A stretch of DNA of 64,000 nt from Streptomyces sp. DH12 (lineage in GTDB: Bacteria; Actinomycetota; Actinomycetes; Streptomycetales; Streptomycetaceae), in NCBI RefSeq assembly GCF_020873895.1, contig NZ_JAHWGT010000009.1, positions 162,640 through 226,639 of the forward strand. The letters are read 5' to 3'. The notes below the pieces were generated by a model, which was given only the letters and a program-made list of their open reading frames with translations, made no database searches and had not been told where the DNA came from. Made by a program: the position numbers and the translations under genes. This document shows, one piece after another, positions 54,607 through 63,482 of the stretch. The first letter of the stretch is position 1. Every line of letters begins with the position of its first letter.

Positions 54607-55386
54607 ATGGACACGATCCGCGACGCCCTGCGCCAGCTCCTGCTCTTCGGGCTGCTCCAGCTCCGCTGCTGCGCCTTCGCCCTCGCGCTCGTCGGCGGGA
54701 TCGCGGTCTCCGGGCTGCTGCCGGAGCTCCCGATCGCACGGTACGACCTCGTCCTGGCGTACGGCGTGCTGCTCGCCGTCGCCGCCCGCCGGGTGGGGTG
54801 GGACACCGCCCGGGACACCGCCGTCATCGCCGCCTGCCACCTCATCGGGCTGCTCTTCGAGCTGGTCAAGGTGCAGCTCGGCTCCTGGACCTACCCCGAG
54901 GAGGCCATCATGAAGGTCGCCGGGGTGCCCCTGTACGGCGGTTTCCTGTACGCCGCCGTCGGCAGCTACGTCTGCCGCGCCTGGCGCCTGTTCGACCTGC
55001 GGGTGTCCGGGTACCGCGCCACCGCGACCACCGCCGTCGCGGCCGCCGTGTACGTCAACTTCTTCACCCACCACTGGCTCCCCGACGCCCGCTGGGTCCT
55101 CGCCGCCGGCCTCCTCGCCGTCACCGCCGGAGCGTGGGTCCGGTACACCGTCGGCGGGCGCAGCCACCGTATGCCGCTGGGCCTCTCCTTCGTCCTGATC
55201 GGCTTCTTCCTGTGGGTCGCCGAGAACGCCGCCACCTACGTCGGCGCCTGGAGCTACCCGCACCAGTTGAACGGCTGGCAGCCGGTCGCCCTGACGAAGT
55301 TCGGCGCGTGGGCGCTCCTGATCAGCGTGACGTTCGTCCTGGTCGAACGGACGCGGCGGAGCGGCGCCGACCCCGCCGCGGCCTGA
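54607..55386 (+). CDS. DUF817 family membrane protein
   Basis: 259 residues, about eight helices. DUF817 marks: QLRCCAFALALVGGIAV, LLFELVKVQLGSWTYPEEA, GVPLYGGFLYAAVGSYVCRAW, VYVNFFTHHWLPDARW, FVLIGFFLWVAENAATYVGAWSYPHQ. Conserved in Bacillus (YoaT) and actinobacteria; function unknown. Starts at ATG six bases after CCGCC with no strong ribosome site. Confidence 0.88.
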   Translation: MDTIRDALRQLLLFGLLQLRCCAFALALVGGIAVSGLLPELPIARYDLVLAYGVLLAVAARRVGWDTARDTAVIAACHLIGLLFELVKVQLGSWTYPEEAIMKVAGVPLYGGFLYAAVGSYVCRAWRLFDLRVSGYRATATTAVAAAVYVNFFTHHWLPDARWVLAAGLLAVTAGAWVRYTVGGRSHRMPLGLSFVLIGFFLWVAENAATYVGAWSYPHQLNGWQPVALTKFGAWALLISVTFVLVERTRRSGADPAAA

Positions 55387-55568
55387 GGTGACGGACCGGC
55401 GGCCCGCGTCCCGGCGTAACGCCACCGCCCGGGGAACCCCGACCAGGTGGCCGCCTCCCCTCCACCTTCAGGAGGTGGGGCCCGTACCACCCCTACAACC
55501 TGAGGGGGACCCGCGTTCGGGACCTGGGGGCGATCCCCCGCGCGGCGGCCGCTCATAGCGTGGTCCGT

Positions 55569-56114
55569 ATGACCGCGACTACTGGCCCCGTCTGCGCCGG
55601 AGCCTCCACGGCCGCCACCGGGTACCCGTCCTTCTCCTCGTACGTACGGGCTCGGGGGCCCGTCCTGCTGCGCACCGCCCGGTCGCTCACCGCGAACCCG
55701 AGCGACGCCGAGGACCTGCTCCAGACGGCGCTGACCAAGACGTTCGTCGCCTGGGAGCGCATCGAGGACCACCGGGCCCTCGACGGCTACGTGCGTCGCG
55801 CCCTGGTCAACACCCGCACGTCGCAGTGGCGCAAGCGCAAGGTCGACGAATTCGCGTGCGACGAGCTGCCCGAGCCGCACGGCGTGCCCGAGCCCGACCC
55901 GGCCGAGCGGCAGGCCCTGCACGACGCGATGTGGCGCGCGGTCATGCGGCTGCCCGACCGCCAGCGGGCCATGGTCGTCCTGCGGTACTACGAGGACCTC
56001 AGCGAGGCGCAGACGGCGGCGCTGCTCGGAGTCTCGGTCGGCACGGTCAAGAGCGCGGTCTCCCGCGCGCTCGGCAAACTCCGGGACGACCCGGAGCTCG
56101 CGCCGGTACGGTGA
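55569..56114 (+). CDS. SigE-family ECF RNA polymerase sigma factor
   Basis: 181 residues from ATG 55569. Sigma-2: SFSSYVRARGPVLLRTARSLTANPSDAEDLLQTALTKTFVAWERI. Sigma-4: LPDRQRAMVVLRYYEDLSEAQTAALLGVSVGTVKSAVSRALGKLR. This belongs to the actinobacterial SigE-family subgroup. No anti-sigma factor gene is adjacent. The upstream spacer is full of short palindromes (for example CCACCT/AGGTGG and GGGGGCGATCCCCC). TAGCGT at 55556-55561, seven bases before the ATG, suggests a leaderless start. Confidence 0.92.
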   Translation: MTATTGPVCAGASTAATGYPSFSSYVRARGPVLLRTARSLTANPSDAEDLLQTALTKTFVAWERIEDHRALDGYVRRALVNTRTSQWRKRKVDEFACDELPEPHGVPEPDPAERQALHDAMWRAVMRLPDRQRAMVVLRYYEDLSEAQTAALLGVSVGTVKSAVSRALGKLRDDPELAPVR

Positions 56115-56193
56115 CGCGGAGCGGTACCCGCGCGGCGGCACGACACGGGCGGCACCGCGCGACGCGCGGGCGGCGGCGCGTGACCGTCCGGGA

Positions 56194-56209
56194 CGTTTCA
56201 CGTGAAACG
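56194..56209. other. parS site
   Basis: CGTTTCACGTGAAACG, with the invariant 14-bp parS core, intergenic between the sigma factor and acyl-CoA ligase genes, 26 bases before the operator-like palindrome. Confidence 0.93.
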
Positions 56210-56231
56210 GCGAACGGCGGACCTTCAGGTA

Positions 56232-56261
56232 GTGACATACCGCTTGGTATGTGCGCAGAAT
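56232..56261 (+). promoter_or_regulatory. Acyl-CoA ligase promoter with TetR-type operator
   Basis: ACATACC-GCTT-GGTATGT (56235-56252) is a perfect 7-bp inverted repeat. It lies between a GTGACA -35-like hexamer (56232-56237) and CAGAAT (56256-56261), 18 bases apart, so a bound repressor would block RNA polymerase. Short ACC/GGT palindromes of this kind are typical for TetR regulators of fatty-acid degradation. Confidence 0.6.
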
Positions 56262-56305
56262 CTCCACACCACTGCCGCGAAGCGAGCGCCCATCGGGAGG
56301 ACGCC

Positions 56306-57955
56306 GTGCTCAGCACCATGCAGGACGTACCGCTGACCGTGACCCGCATCCTGCACCACGGGATGACGATCCACGGCAAGTCTCAGATCACCACCTGGAC
56401 CGGCGGACCGGAGCCGCAGCGGCGCAGCTTCGCCGAGGCCGGTGCCCGGGCCACGCAGCTGGCCAACGCCCTGCGCGACGAGTTGGGCGTCACCGGCGAC
56501 GACCGGGTGGCGACCCTCATGTGGAACAACAGCGAGCACGTCGAGGCGTACCTCGCGATCCCCTCCATGGGCGCCGTCCTGCACACGCTCAACCTGCGTC
56601 TCCCGGCCGAGCAGCTGATATGGATCGTCAACCACGCGGCCGACAAGGTCGTCCTGGTCAACGGCAGCCTCCTCCCCCTCCTGGCGCCGCTCCTGCCGCA
56701 CCTGCCGACCATCGAGCACGTGGTCGTCTCCGGCGCCGGCGACCGCTCCGTCCTGGAGGGCGCGGCGCCCCGCGTCCACGACTACGACGAACTGATCGCC
56801 GGCCGGCCCACCACCTACGACTGGCCCGAGCTGGACGAGCGCCAGGCCGCCGCCATGTGCTACACCTCCGGCACCACGGGCGACCCCAAGGGCGTCGTCT
56901 ACTCCCACCGCTCGATCTACCTGCACTCGATGCAGGTCAACATGGCCGAGTCCATGGGCCTGACCGACCGCGACACGACCCTCGTCGTCGTCCCGCAGTT
57001 CCACGTCAACGCCTGGGGCCTGCCGCACGCCACCTTCATGACCGGCGTGAACATGCTGATGCCGGACCGGTTCCTCCAGCCGGCCCCGCTCGCCGAGATG
57101 ATCGAGAAGGAGCGGCCGACGCACGCCGCCGCCGTGCCGACCATCTGGCAGGGCCTGCTCGCCGAGGTCACCGCCAACCCGCGGGACCTCACGTCCATGG
57201 CCTCCGTCACCATCGGCGGCGCCGCCTGTCCGCCCTCCCTCATGGAGGCGTACGACAAGCTCGGCGTCCGCCTCTGCCACGCCTGGGGCATGACGGAGAC
57301 GTCCCCCCTCGGCACGATGTCCCTCCCGCCCGCCGGGCTGACCGCCGAGGAGGAGTGGCCGTACCGGATCACGCAGGGCCGCTTCCCGGCCGGCGTCGAG
57401 GCCCGCCTCGTCGGACCGGGCGGCGACATCCTGCCGTGGGACGGCGAGTCTGCCGGCGAGCTGGAGGTCCGCGGCCCGTGGATCGCCGGCGCCTACTACG
57501 GCGGCTCGTCCGGCGAACCGCTGCGGCCGGCGGACAAGTTCAGCTCGGACGGCTGGCTCAAGACGGGTGACGTCGGCATCATCAGCCAGGACGGCTTCCT
57601 CACCCTCACCGACCGGGCGAAGGACGTCATCAAGTCGGGCGGTGAGTGGATCTCGTCGGTCGAGCTGGAGAACGCCCTGATGGGACACCCGGCCGTCGCC
57701 GAGGCCGCTGTCGTGGCCGTCCCCGACGACCGGTGGGGCGAGCGCCCGCTCGCGACGGTGGTCCTCAAGGAGGGCGCGGAGACGGACTACGAGGCGCTGC
57801 GGACCTTCCTCGCGGAGGCGGGCATCGCGCGGTGGCAGCTGCCCGAGCGCTGGGCGATCATCCCGGCGGTGCCGAAGACCAGCGTCGGCAAGTTCGACAA
57901 GAAGGTGATCCGCAAGCAGTACGCGGAGGGCGAGCTGGACGTCACGCGGCTCTGA
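56306..57955 (+). CDS. fadD: Long-chain/medium-chain fatty acid-CoA ligase
   Basis: 549 residues from GTG with GGGAGGACGCC upstream. The AMP-forming motifs are complete: P-loop YTSGTTGDPKGVVYSHRS, A5 WGMTETSPLGTM, A7 GWLKTGDVG, A8 DRAKDVIKSGGEWISSVELE and the A10 catalytic Lys in PKTSVGKFDKK. The sequence type (VTRILHHGMTIHGKSQITTW) is the long-chain acyl-CoA synthetase subgroup common in actinobacteria. It activates fatty acids for beta-oxidation or lipid synthesis. The operator-like palindrome in its promoter points to acyl-CoA-responsive control. Confidence 0.93.
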   Translation: MLSTMQDVPLTVTRILHHGMTIHGKSQITTWTGGPEPQRRSFAEAGARATQLANALRDELGVTGDDRVATLMWNNSEHVEAYLAIPSMGAVLHTLNLRLPAEQLIWIVNHAADKVVLVNGSLLPLLAPLLPHLPTIEHVVVSGAGDRSVLEGAAPRVHDYDELIAGRPTTYDWPELDERQAAAMCYTSGTTGDPKGVVYSHRSIYLHSMQVNMAESMGLTDRDTTLVVVPQFHVNAWGLPHATFMTGVNMLMPDRFLQPAPLAEMIEKERPTHAAAVPTIWQGLLAEVTANPRDLTSMASVTIGGAACPPSLMEAYDKLGVRLCHAWGMTETSPLGTMSLPPAGLTAEEEWPYRITQGRFPAGVEARLVGPGGDILPWDGESAGELEVRGPWIAGAYYGGSSGEPLRPADKFSSDGWLKTGDVGIISQDGFLTLTDRAKDVIKSGGEWISSVELENALMGHPAVAEAAVVAVPDDRWGERPLATVVLKEGAETDYEALRTFLAEAGIARWQLPERWAIIPAVPKTSVGKFDKKVIRKQYAEGELDVTRL

Positions 57956-57996
57956 CCCGGCCGCGCGGGCCGGACGGCGAGCGCTGAGAAAGTCGA

Positions 57997-58036
57997 GGAG
58001 GGGGGTGGGGGCCGCTGTCGGCTCCCACCCCCCTCC
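57997..58036. terminator. Bidirectional hairpin
   Basis: GGAGGGGGGTGGG (57997-58009) and CCCACCCCCCTCC (58024-58036): perfect 13-bp stem, 14-base loop, between the convergent acyl-CoA ligase and PAS-protein genes. Confidence 0.85.
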
Positions 58037-58079
58037 GCCGCGTGCGATCCGCCTCGCCCGGGCTCCGTGCCGGTGCCGG

Positions 58080-61000
58080 TCAGTTGGTGCCGATCTTCGC
58101 CAGGAGATCGACGATCCGCGACTGCACCTCGGCGCTCGTCGACCGCTCGGCCAGGAACAGCACCGTCTCGCCGGACGCCAGCTTCGGCAGCTCCGCCGCG
58201 TCCAGCCCCGCCGAGGTGTACACCACCAGCGGCGTGCGGTTCAGGTGGCCGTTGGCGCGCAGCCAGTCGATGATCCCGGCCCGCCTGCGCCGTACCTGCA
58301 TCAGGTCCATGACGACGAGGTTCGGCCGCAGGCGGGTGGCGAGCGCGACCGCGTCGGTGTCCGCGGCGGCCCGCTGCACCTGCATGCCGCGCCGCTCCAG
58401 GGCCGTCGCCAGCGCCTGCGCGATCTCGTCCTGCTCCTCGATCAGCAGGACCCGCGACGGGTGCTGCTCGCTGTCGCGCGGTGCCAGCGCCTTGAGCAGT
58501 ACGGCCGGGTCGGCGCCGTACGCCGCCTCCCGCGTCGCCTGCCCGAGTCCGGCCGCCAGCAGGACCGGCACCTCGGCGGCGACGGCCGCCTGGCGCAGCG
58601 ACTGCAGGGCCGTCCGCGTGATCGGCCCGGTCAGCGGATCGACGAACAGCGCCGCCGGGAACGCCGCGATCTGCGCGTCCACCTCCTCGCGGGAGTGCAC
58701 GATCACCGGCCGGTACCCGCGGTCGCTCAGCGCCTGCTGCGTGGCGACGTCCGGCGCCGGCCACACGAGGAGGCGGCGGGGGTTGTCCAGCGGCTCGGGC
58801 GGCAGCTCGTCGTCGACGGGGCGCGGCTGCGGCTGGTTGGCGACCTCGACGGCGCCACCGGGGCCGTCGAGCGGTTCGGGGCCCTCGGCCGCGCCCTCGT
58901 CGGGTGCCCCTATCTCGTACGCGCGCCCCTCCGCGGCCGGCGCGGCGAGACGCTGCTGGGCCGGGGACTGCGGGGCCGGCGACGGTGCCGTGGGCTGCTG
59001 CGCGGGGGGCGCCACCGGAGCGGCCGCGTCCGCCGCGGGCTGCGGGTCGACCTCCGGGGGCGTGGCCAGCTTGCGGCGCCGCCCGGAACCGGTCCCCTGC
59101 GCGGGCGTCTGGGGCTGGGCGACGGCCGGGGGTTGCGCGGCGGCCGGAGGCTGGGCGAACGGCACGCCCTGGCCGAGGGTGCGGACGCTGAACGCCCGGC
59201 CCTGGGTCGAGTTGGTCGCGTCCCCGGGGGGCGCGACGGGCGTACCGGCGGCGGGCGTACCGGGCGCGGGAGTGCCGGCGGCGGGGGTGGTGGCGGGGCC
59301 GGGGGCCACGGCGCGGCGGCGCCCGGTCGGGGCCTGCGGTACGGCTCCGGCGTCACCGGCCGCGGCGGGGGCCCCGGGCGGTACGGCGGGAGCCGCGGGG
59401 GCGGGCGGTACGGCGGCCCCGGCGGGGAGGGGCTCGGCGGCCGGCGCTACCGCGTCGGCACCCACCCCGACGCCGCCAACCGGCGGAACGACTCCGTCCG
59501 GCGGAACGACTCCGCCCGGCGGGACGAGTCCCCCGGGGGGTACGACTCCGCCCGGCGGGACGGCGGTGGGGGCGGGCGCGAGCGGGGTGCCGGGCGCGGG
59601 GGTGGCGCCCGGGGGGATCGGCAGGGGGTGCGGCTGAGGTGGCGTGTGGTCGGCGCCCGGCAGCGACCTAACGGCGTCGTGACGCCCTTCATCGACCGGT
59701 GCGACCGGTGCGCCCGGCCGTGTGCGCGCCCCCGGCATCGCCTGGGCCCCCGGCGGCAGCGGCTGCGCCTGCGCCCGGTCCTGCCCCGGTGCGTGCGGCC
59801 GGGCGTGCCCCTGGTCCTGTCCCGGTGCGTGCGGCTGGACGCGGTCCGCCTCGGCGGGCGGCAGGGCGAACGCGGAACGGGCCGCCCCCTCGGGCGCCGC
59901 CGCGCGGTCCTGGCCCGCGGCGAGCGCGCGCCGCGCCCGCCGCCCGGCCGGCGCGACCCCGGTACCCGGCGCGACCCCGGTACCCGGTACGGGCCCGGCC
60001 GGCAGCGCCGGAACGCCGCCGCCCTGCTCCGCGGGGTCCCGCCGCGGCCGATGCCCGCCCATTGGTACGGCCTCGCCCGTCGGGGCGACGCCCTGCGGCG
60101 GGACGGTGTCGCCGAGCGCGGCCGGACGCGCCTGCGCCGACTCGGCGGCCGTGACGACCGACCCCTCGGCGGGCGGGAGGGCCGGGGCGGCGGAGGGCGC
60201 GGCGGACTCGGCGGGGCTGGGCCGCCCGCGACGGCGTCCGGTCGGCTCCGCGGCGCCCGCGTCCTGGGCGGGGATCAGCTGCTGTTCTCCCGTGCCGTCC
60301 CCGGCGCCCGGCCCGGGGGCGGCACGGCGGCGTCCGGTGGGTCCGGCCGCCACGGGGTCCTCAGCGCGTACCGGGCTGTCGAGGAAGGCGTCCGTCGAGG
60401 CGCGCCGCGCCCGCCGCCGCCCGATCCCGCCGGTGCCCTGCGCGGGGACGACGGCCGCGGCGGCCTCCGGCACGGCCACGGCCCCGGCACCGCCCCCCAC
60501 ACCGGCGGTCGACACGCCCCCGGCTGACCCGCCCGCACCTGACGGGCCTGACGCGTCCCCGGCCGCCTCCGCACCGGCCGACGCGGCGTCCGCACGCTCC
60601 ACCGTGGGAACGGCTCCGCCGCCCTCGCCGAGCGGCACCTCCAGTACGTACGCGCCACCGGCCGTCCCGGGCACGTCATGGGTCTGCAGGACGCCGCCGT
60701 GCGCGCGGACGACGCCGCGCACGATCGGCTCGTGGACCGGGTCGCCGCCCGCGTACGGGCCGCGCACCTCGATGCGGACGACGTCGCCGCGCTGCGCCGC
60801 GGCCACCACGATGGTCGAGTCGGCGTACCCGCCGTCGGCCACCACCCGCGCCTTGCCCGTGGAGTCGACTCCGGCGACGTCCGCGACCAGGTGGGCGAGC
60901 GCGGTCGACAGCCGTACGCCGTCCACCTCCGCCTCGATCGGCGGCGCGTGCACGGCGAACTGCACCCGCCCGGGGCCGATCAGCTCGACCGCGCCCTCGA

Positions 61001-62222
61001 TGCCGCTCGCGACGACCGCGTCGAGCAGCACCAGCTCCTTGCGCAGTTCCTCCGCGCCGACGTCGAGCCGCTGGAAGCCGAGGACGTTGTCGACGAGGGT
61101 GGTCATCCGGGCGTACCCGGCGGCCAGGTGGTGCAGGATCTGGTTGGCCTCGGGCCACAGCTGCCCGGCCGGGTCCGCGGCGAGCGTGCCGAGTTCGCGG
61201 CGCAGTTCCAGCAACGGCCCGCGCAGCGAGTCGCCGAGCACGGCCGTCAGCTGGGCGTGCCGCGCGGTGAGCCGCTCGTGCCGCCGGTCGGCCTCGGCGA
61301 GCCGCTCCTCCAGCGCCGCGACCTCCGCCGCGTGCCGCTCGGCGAGCGAGGCGGCCTCCGTCTCGTGCTTCTCCGCGAGGGCCGCCAGCTCGGCGGCGTG
61401 CTCCTCGGTGAGCTGCTCGTACGGCCGCCGGTCGGCGAAGGTCATCACGGCCCCGACGAGCTGGTCCCCGTCGCGCACGGGCGCGGTCGTCAGGTCCACC
61501 GGCACGGAGGACCCGTCCTTCGCCCAGACGACCTGCCCCCGCACACGGTGCTTGCGTCCGGACCGCAGCGTGTCGGCGAGCGGCGACTCGTCGTACGGGA
61601 AGGGCTCCCCGTCGGCGCGGGAGTGGAGCATCAGCGGGTGCAGCTCGCGGCCGCCCAGATCGCTGGCGCGCCATCCGAGGATCTGCGCGGCGGCGGGGTT
61701 GACCAGGACGATGCGGCCGTCCGTGTCCGTGCCGACCACGCCCTCCGACGCGGCACGCAGGATCATCTCGGTCTGCCGCTGCGAGCGGGCGAGCTCGGCC
61801 TCGGTGTCCAGCGCCCCGGACAGGTCACGGACGACGATCATCAGCAGTTCGTCGCCGCTGTAGCCGCCGCCGTACGCGTCGTACGCCTCGCGGCTGTCCT
61901 CCAGGCCGGCGCTGGTGACCTCGACGGGGAACTCGTCTCCGTCCGTCCGGCGGGCCACCATGCGCGTGGGCTTCGTCCGCCCGAGCGGATCGGCTGCTTC
62001 CGGCCGCCGCATGGAGCCGGGGATGAGCCGGGAGTCGAAGGACGGGAGGAGGTCCAGCAGGCCCCGGCCGACGAGCGCCGTCCCGGGCGTCTCGAACATC
62101 TCCAGGGCGATGGTGTTGGCGTTGACGACCGTGCCGTTGGTGTTGACGAGGACGAGCCCGTCCGGCAAGGCGTCGAGTATGGCTGCGAGGCGAGCAGCGC
62201 CTCGGGATGGCCTGCTGCTCAC
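58080..62222 (-). CDS. Giant PAS/degenerate histidine kinase/receiver signalling protein
   Basis: About 1380 residues from GTG 62222 (GGGAGGAAGC upstream). Order: PAS 1 (~15-130, LAAILDALPDGLVLVNTNGTVVNAN), PAS 2 (~140-260, ILRAASEGVVGTDTDGRIVLVNPAAAQILGW), coiled coil (~265-315), a HisKA/HATPase-like region (~315-530), ~650 residues of Pro/Ala/Gly-rich disorder with small repeats, and two receiver-like domains (~1195-1290 and ~1290-1380, the second with VVMDLM). The H-box His is replaced (GDSLRGPLLEL), and the N and G boxes are degenerate, so kinase activity is doubtful. No transmembrane segment. Possibly a scaffold or signal integrator. Confidence 0.88.
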   Translation of the reverse strand: MSSRPSRGAARLAAILDALPDGLVLVNTNGTVVNANTIALEMFETPGTALVGRGLLDLLPSFDSRLIPGSMRRPEAADPLGRTKPTRMVARRTDGDEFPVEVTSAGLEDSREAYDAYGGGYSGDELLMIVVRDLSGALDTEAELARSQRQTEMILRAASEGVVGTDTDGRIVLVNPAAAQILGWRASDLGGRELHPLMLHSRADGEPFPYDESPLADTLRSGRKHRVRGQVVWAKDGSSVPVDLTTAPVRDGDQLVGAVMTFADRRPYEQLTEEHAAELAALAEKHETEAASLAERHAAEVAALEERLAEADRRHERLTARHAQLTAVLGDSLRGPLLELRRELGTLAADPAGQLWPEANQILHHLAAGYARMTTLVDNVLGFQRLDVGAEELRKELVLLDAVVASGIEGAVELIGPGRVQFAVHAPPIEAEVDGVRLSTALAHLVADVAGVDSTGKARVVADGGYADSTIVVAAAQRGDVVRIEVRGPYAGGDPVHEPIVRGVVRAHGGVLQTHDVPGTAGGAYVLEVPLGEGGGAVPTVERADAASAGAEAAGDASGPSGAGGSAGGVSTAGVGGGAGAVAVPEAAAAVVPAQGTGGIGRRRARRASTDAFLDSPVRAEDPVAAGPTGRRRAAPGPGAGDGTGEQQLIPAQDAGAAEPTGRRRGRPSPAESAAPSAAPALPPAEGSVVTAAESAQARPAALGDTVPPQGVAPTGEAVPMGGHRPRRDPAEQGGGVPALPAGPVPGTGVAPGTGVAPAGRRARRALAAGQDRAAAPEGAARSAFALPPAEADRVQPHAPGQDQGHARPHAPGQDRAQAQPLPPGAQAMPGARTRPGAPVAPVDEGRHDAVRSLPGADHTPPQPHPLPIPPGATPAPGTPLAPAPTAVPPGGVVPPGGLVPPGGVVPPDGVVPPVGGVGVGADAVAPAAEPLPAGAAVPPAPAAPAVPPGAPAAAGDAGAVPQAPTGRRRAVAPGPATTPAAGTPAPGTPAAGTPVAPPGDATNSTQGRAFSVRTLGQGVPFAQPPAAAQPPAVAQPQTPAQGTGSGRRRKLATPPEVDPQPAADAAAPVAPPAQQPTAPSPAPQSPAQQRLAAPAAEGRAYEIGAPDEGAAEGPEPLDGPGGAVEVANQPQPRPVDDELPPEPLDNPRRLLVWPAPDVATQQALSDRGYRPVIVHSREEVDAQIAAFPAALFVDPLTGPITRTALQSLRQAAVAAEVPVLLAAGLGQATREAAYGADPAVLLKALAPRDSEQHPSRVLLIEEQDEIAQALATALERRGMQVQRAAADTDAVALATRLRPNLVVMDLMQVRRRRAGIIDWLRANGHLNRTPLVVYTSAGLDAAELPKLASGETVLFLAERSTSAEVQSRIVDLLAKIGTN
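59480..59562. repeat. 18-bp tandem repeats in the disordered linker
   Basis: About four units encode VVPPDG, VVPPGG, LVPPGG and VVPPGG on the minus strand. Further short GVAPGT and APGTPA repeats lie on either side (59230-59290, 59960-60000). Boundaries approximate. Confidence 0.7.
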
Positions 62223-62379
62223 GACGACGCTTCCTCCCACTGACCTACTGCCGCTTACGGGAGGGAGTCTAAGGGCTGGGGGTGTACGCGCGACGGCGGA
62301 TGAGGGGGAGCTCTGGGCGAGGTTGTGTGCGCGCGGCGTACGCCCCCGGCCTGTTCGACCTGGTGAGCGCGGTGTGGCG

Positions 62380-62826
62380 TTACGACCGCGCCTGCGGCAG
62401 GACCGGCTGCATGTTCTCCCAGCGGGCGATCTCGCAGCCGTTGGTCCGGGCGAACGCGGCCTCCACCGGCCGGCCGTGCCAGGTGCCCTCGATCCGGGCC
62501 GTGGCGGGGCCCCCGTGCTGCTGGGTGCACATCCGGTCCTGCGGTACGGGGCTGAACGGGTCGCGGCCGTCCTTCGACAGCTCCGCCAGCCGTTCGCAGG
62601 CGCGCTGGGCGCGCGGGTGGGTGCCGGTACCCCGGTCACCGTCGCACTCCAGCTTGAACGTGCCGTCCGCCGTCGGGTTGCCCGACCGCTCGACGGTGAT
62701 CGTCAGCGAGTCGGAGGCGCCGAGCAGCGGCGGCAGCGGGAACAGCGGCGCGGCCACGGCGGCGGGGGCGGCGACACCGAGGGCGGCGAGGGAGGCGGCG
62801 GAGGTGAGGACGAGACGGCGCAGCAT
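62380..62826 (-). CDS. Subtilisin inhibitor-like (SSI family) secreted protein
   Basis: 148 residues. Signal peptide RRLVLTSAASLAALGVAAPAAVA, then the SSI pattern: SLTITVERSG, LECDGDRGTGTHPRAQRACERLAEL, DRMCTQQHGG, RIEGTWHGRPVEAAFARTNGCEIARW, with the four Cys of the two disulfides. SSI proteins inhibit extracellular subtilisin/trypsin-like proteases. The reactive-site loop reads C-T-Q-Q instead of the usual C-P-(M/K)-(V/E), so the specificity would be unusual or lost. Confidence 0.9.
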   Translation of the reverse strand: MLRRLVLTSAASLAALGVAAPAAVAAPLFPLPPLLGASDSLTITVERSGNPTADGTFKLECDGDRGTGTHPRAQRACERLAELSKDGRDPFSPVPQDRMCTQQHGGPATARIEGTWHGRPVEAAFARTNGCEIARWENMQPVLPQARS

Positions 62827-63030
62827 GCGTACTCCAGGACGCTCGGGAACCATGAGGGGCACCGGTGGGGCCCGGCCCCACCCCTCTAACGCTGCACTCC
62901 CCGCCGCGTTGCGCAACCGTAAGCCTTTGCCCTGCGCCCCGGACGCCTAGTACCGTTGTCACCGATTGGTGGCGCGGCCCTGGGCTGTGTCATCATCTGC
63001 ACGCACCTCACGCGCGAGCACGGGTGCACT

Positions 63031-63121
63031 GGAGGCGTCGCCTAGTCCGGTCTATGGCGCCGCACTGCTAATGCGGTTTGGGTCTTAAAGCCCATCGAGG
63101 GTTCAAATCCCTCCGCCTCCG
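63031..63121 (+). tRNA. tRNA-Ser (anticodon GCU)
   Basis: Class II tRNA, 91 bases. Acceptor GGAGGCG/CGCCTCC, anticodon arm CCGCA-CTGCTAA-TGCGG, long variable arm (about 63078-63096), T arm GAGGG-TTCAAAT-CCCTC. Reads AGC/AGU. Confidence 0.96.
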
Positions 63122-63127
63122 CCCCAA

Positions 63128-63157
63128 GGAAGCCCCGGCCCCACGGCCGGGGCTTCC
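63128..63157 (+). terminator. Terminator after tRNA-Ser(GCU)
   Basis: GGAAGCCCCGGCC (63128-63140) and GGCCGGGGCTTCC (63145-63157): perfect 13-bp stem with CCAC loop, starting 7 bases after the tRNA. Confidence 0.88.
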
Positions 63158-63372
63158 GCCGTTCCCGGCCCGGCCGTGCTCTGCCTCGCCCTGCCCCCAC
63201 CACCCCCGCCCAGGCACCCCGCCGGACGCCTCCTGGTGGGTGATTTGCCCAGCTCAGGGGCGGTTTGCCTAATGGATTTCGCGTCCCGGCGCAGGTCATG
63301 TAATGTTGTTCCCGCAACGCCGACCGGGCCGAAAAGCCCGGGAGGAAAGCCAGGGAGTAAGATCGCTGGCAG

Positions 63373-63445
63373 GCACTCGTAGCTTAACGGATAGAGCATC
63401 TGACTACGGATCAGAAGGTTGCAGGTTCGAATCCTGCCGAGTGCA
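63373..63445 (+). tRNA. tRNA-Arg (anticodon ACG)
   Basis: 73 bases. Acceptor GCACTCG/CGAGTGC, anticodon arm CTGA-CTACGGA-TCAG with ACG (inosine after editing), T arm GCAGG-TTCGAAT-CCTGC. CCA not encoded. Reads CGN codons other than CGG. Confidence 0.96.
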
Positions 63446-63454
63446 CAGCAGCTG

Positions 63455-63482
63455 AGAGGCCCGGACAAAAGTCCGGGCCTCT
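63455..63482 (+). terminator. Terminator after tRNA-Arg(ACG)
   Basis: AGAGGCCCGGAC (63455-63466), AAAA loop, GTCCGGGCCTCT (63471-63482): perfect 12-bp stem nine bases after the tRNA. Confidence 0.88.

Noticed and set aside
58005-60527. Long plus-strand open frames opposite the PAS/receiver gene
   Set aside because: Antisense of the Pro/Ala/Gly-rich linker; no ribosome site, no family, and the minus-strand gene has well-defined domains.
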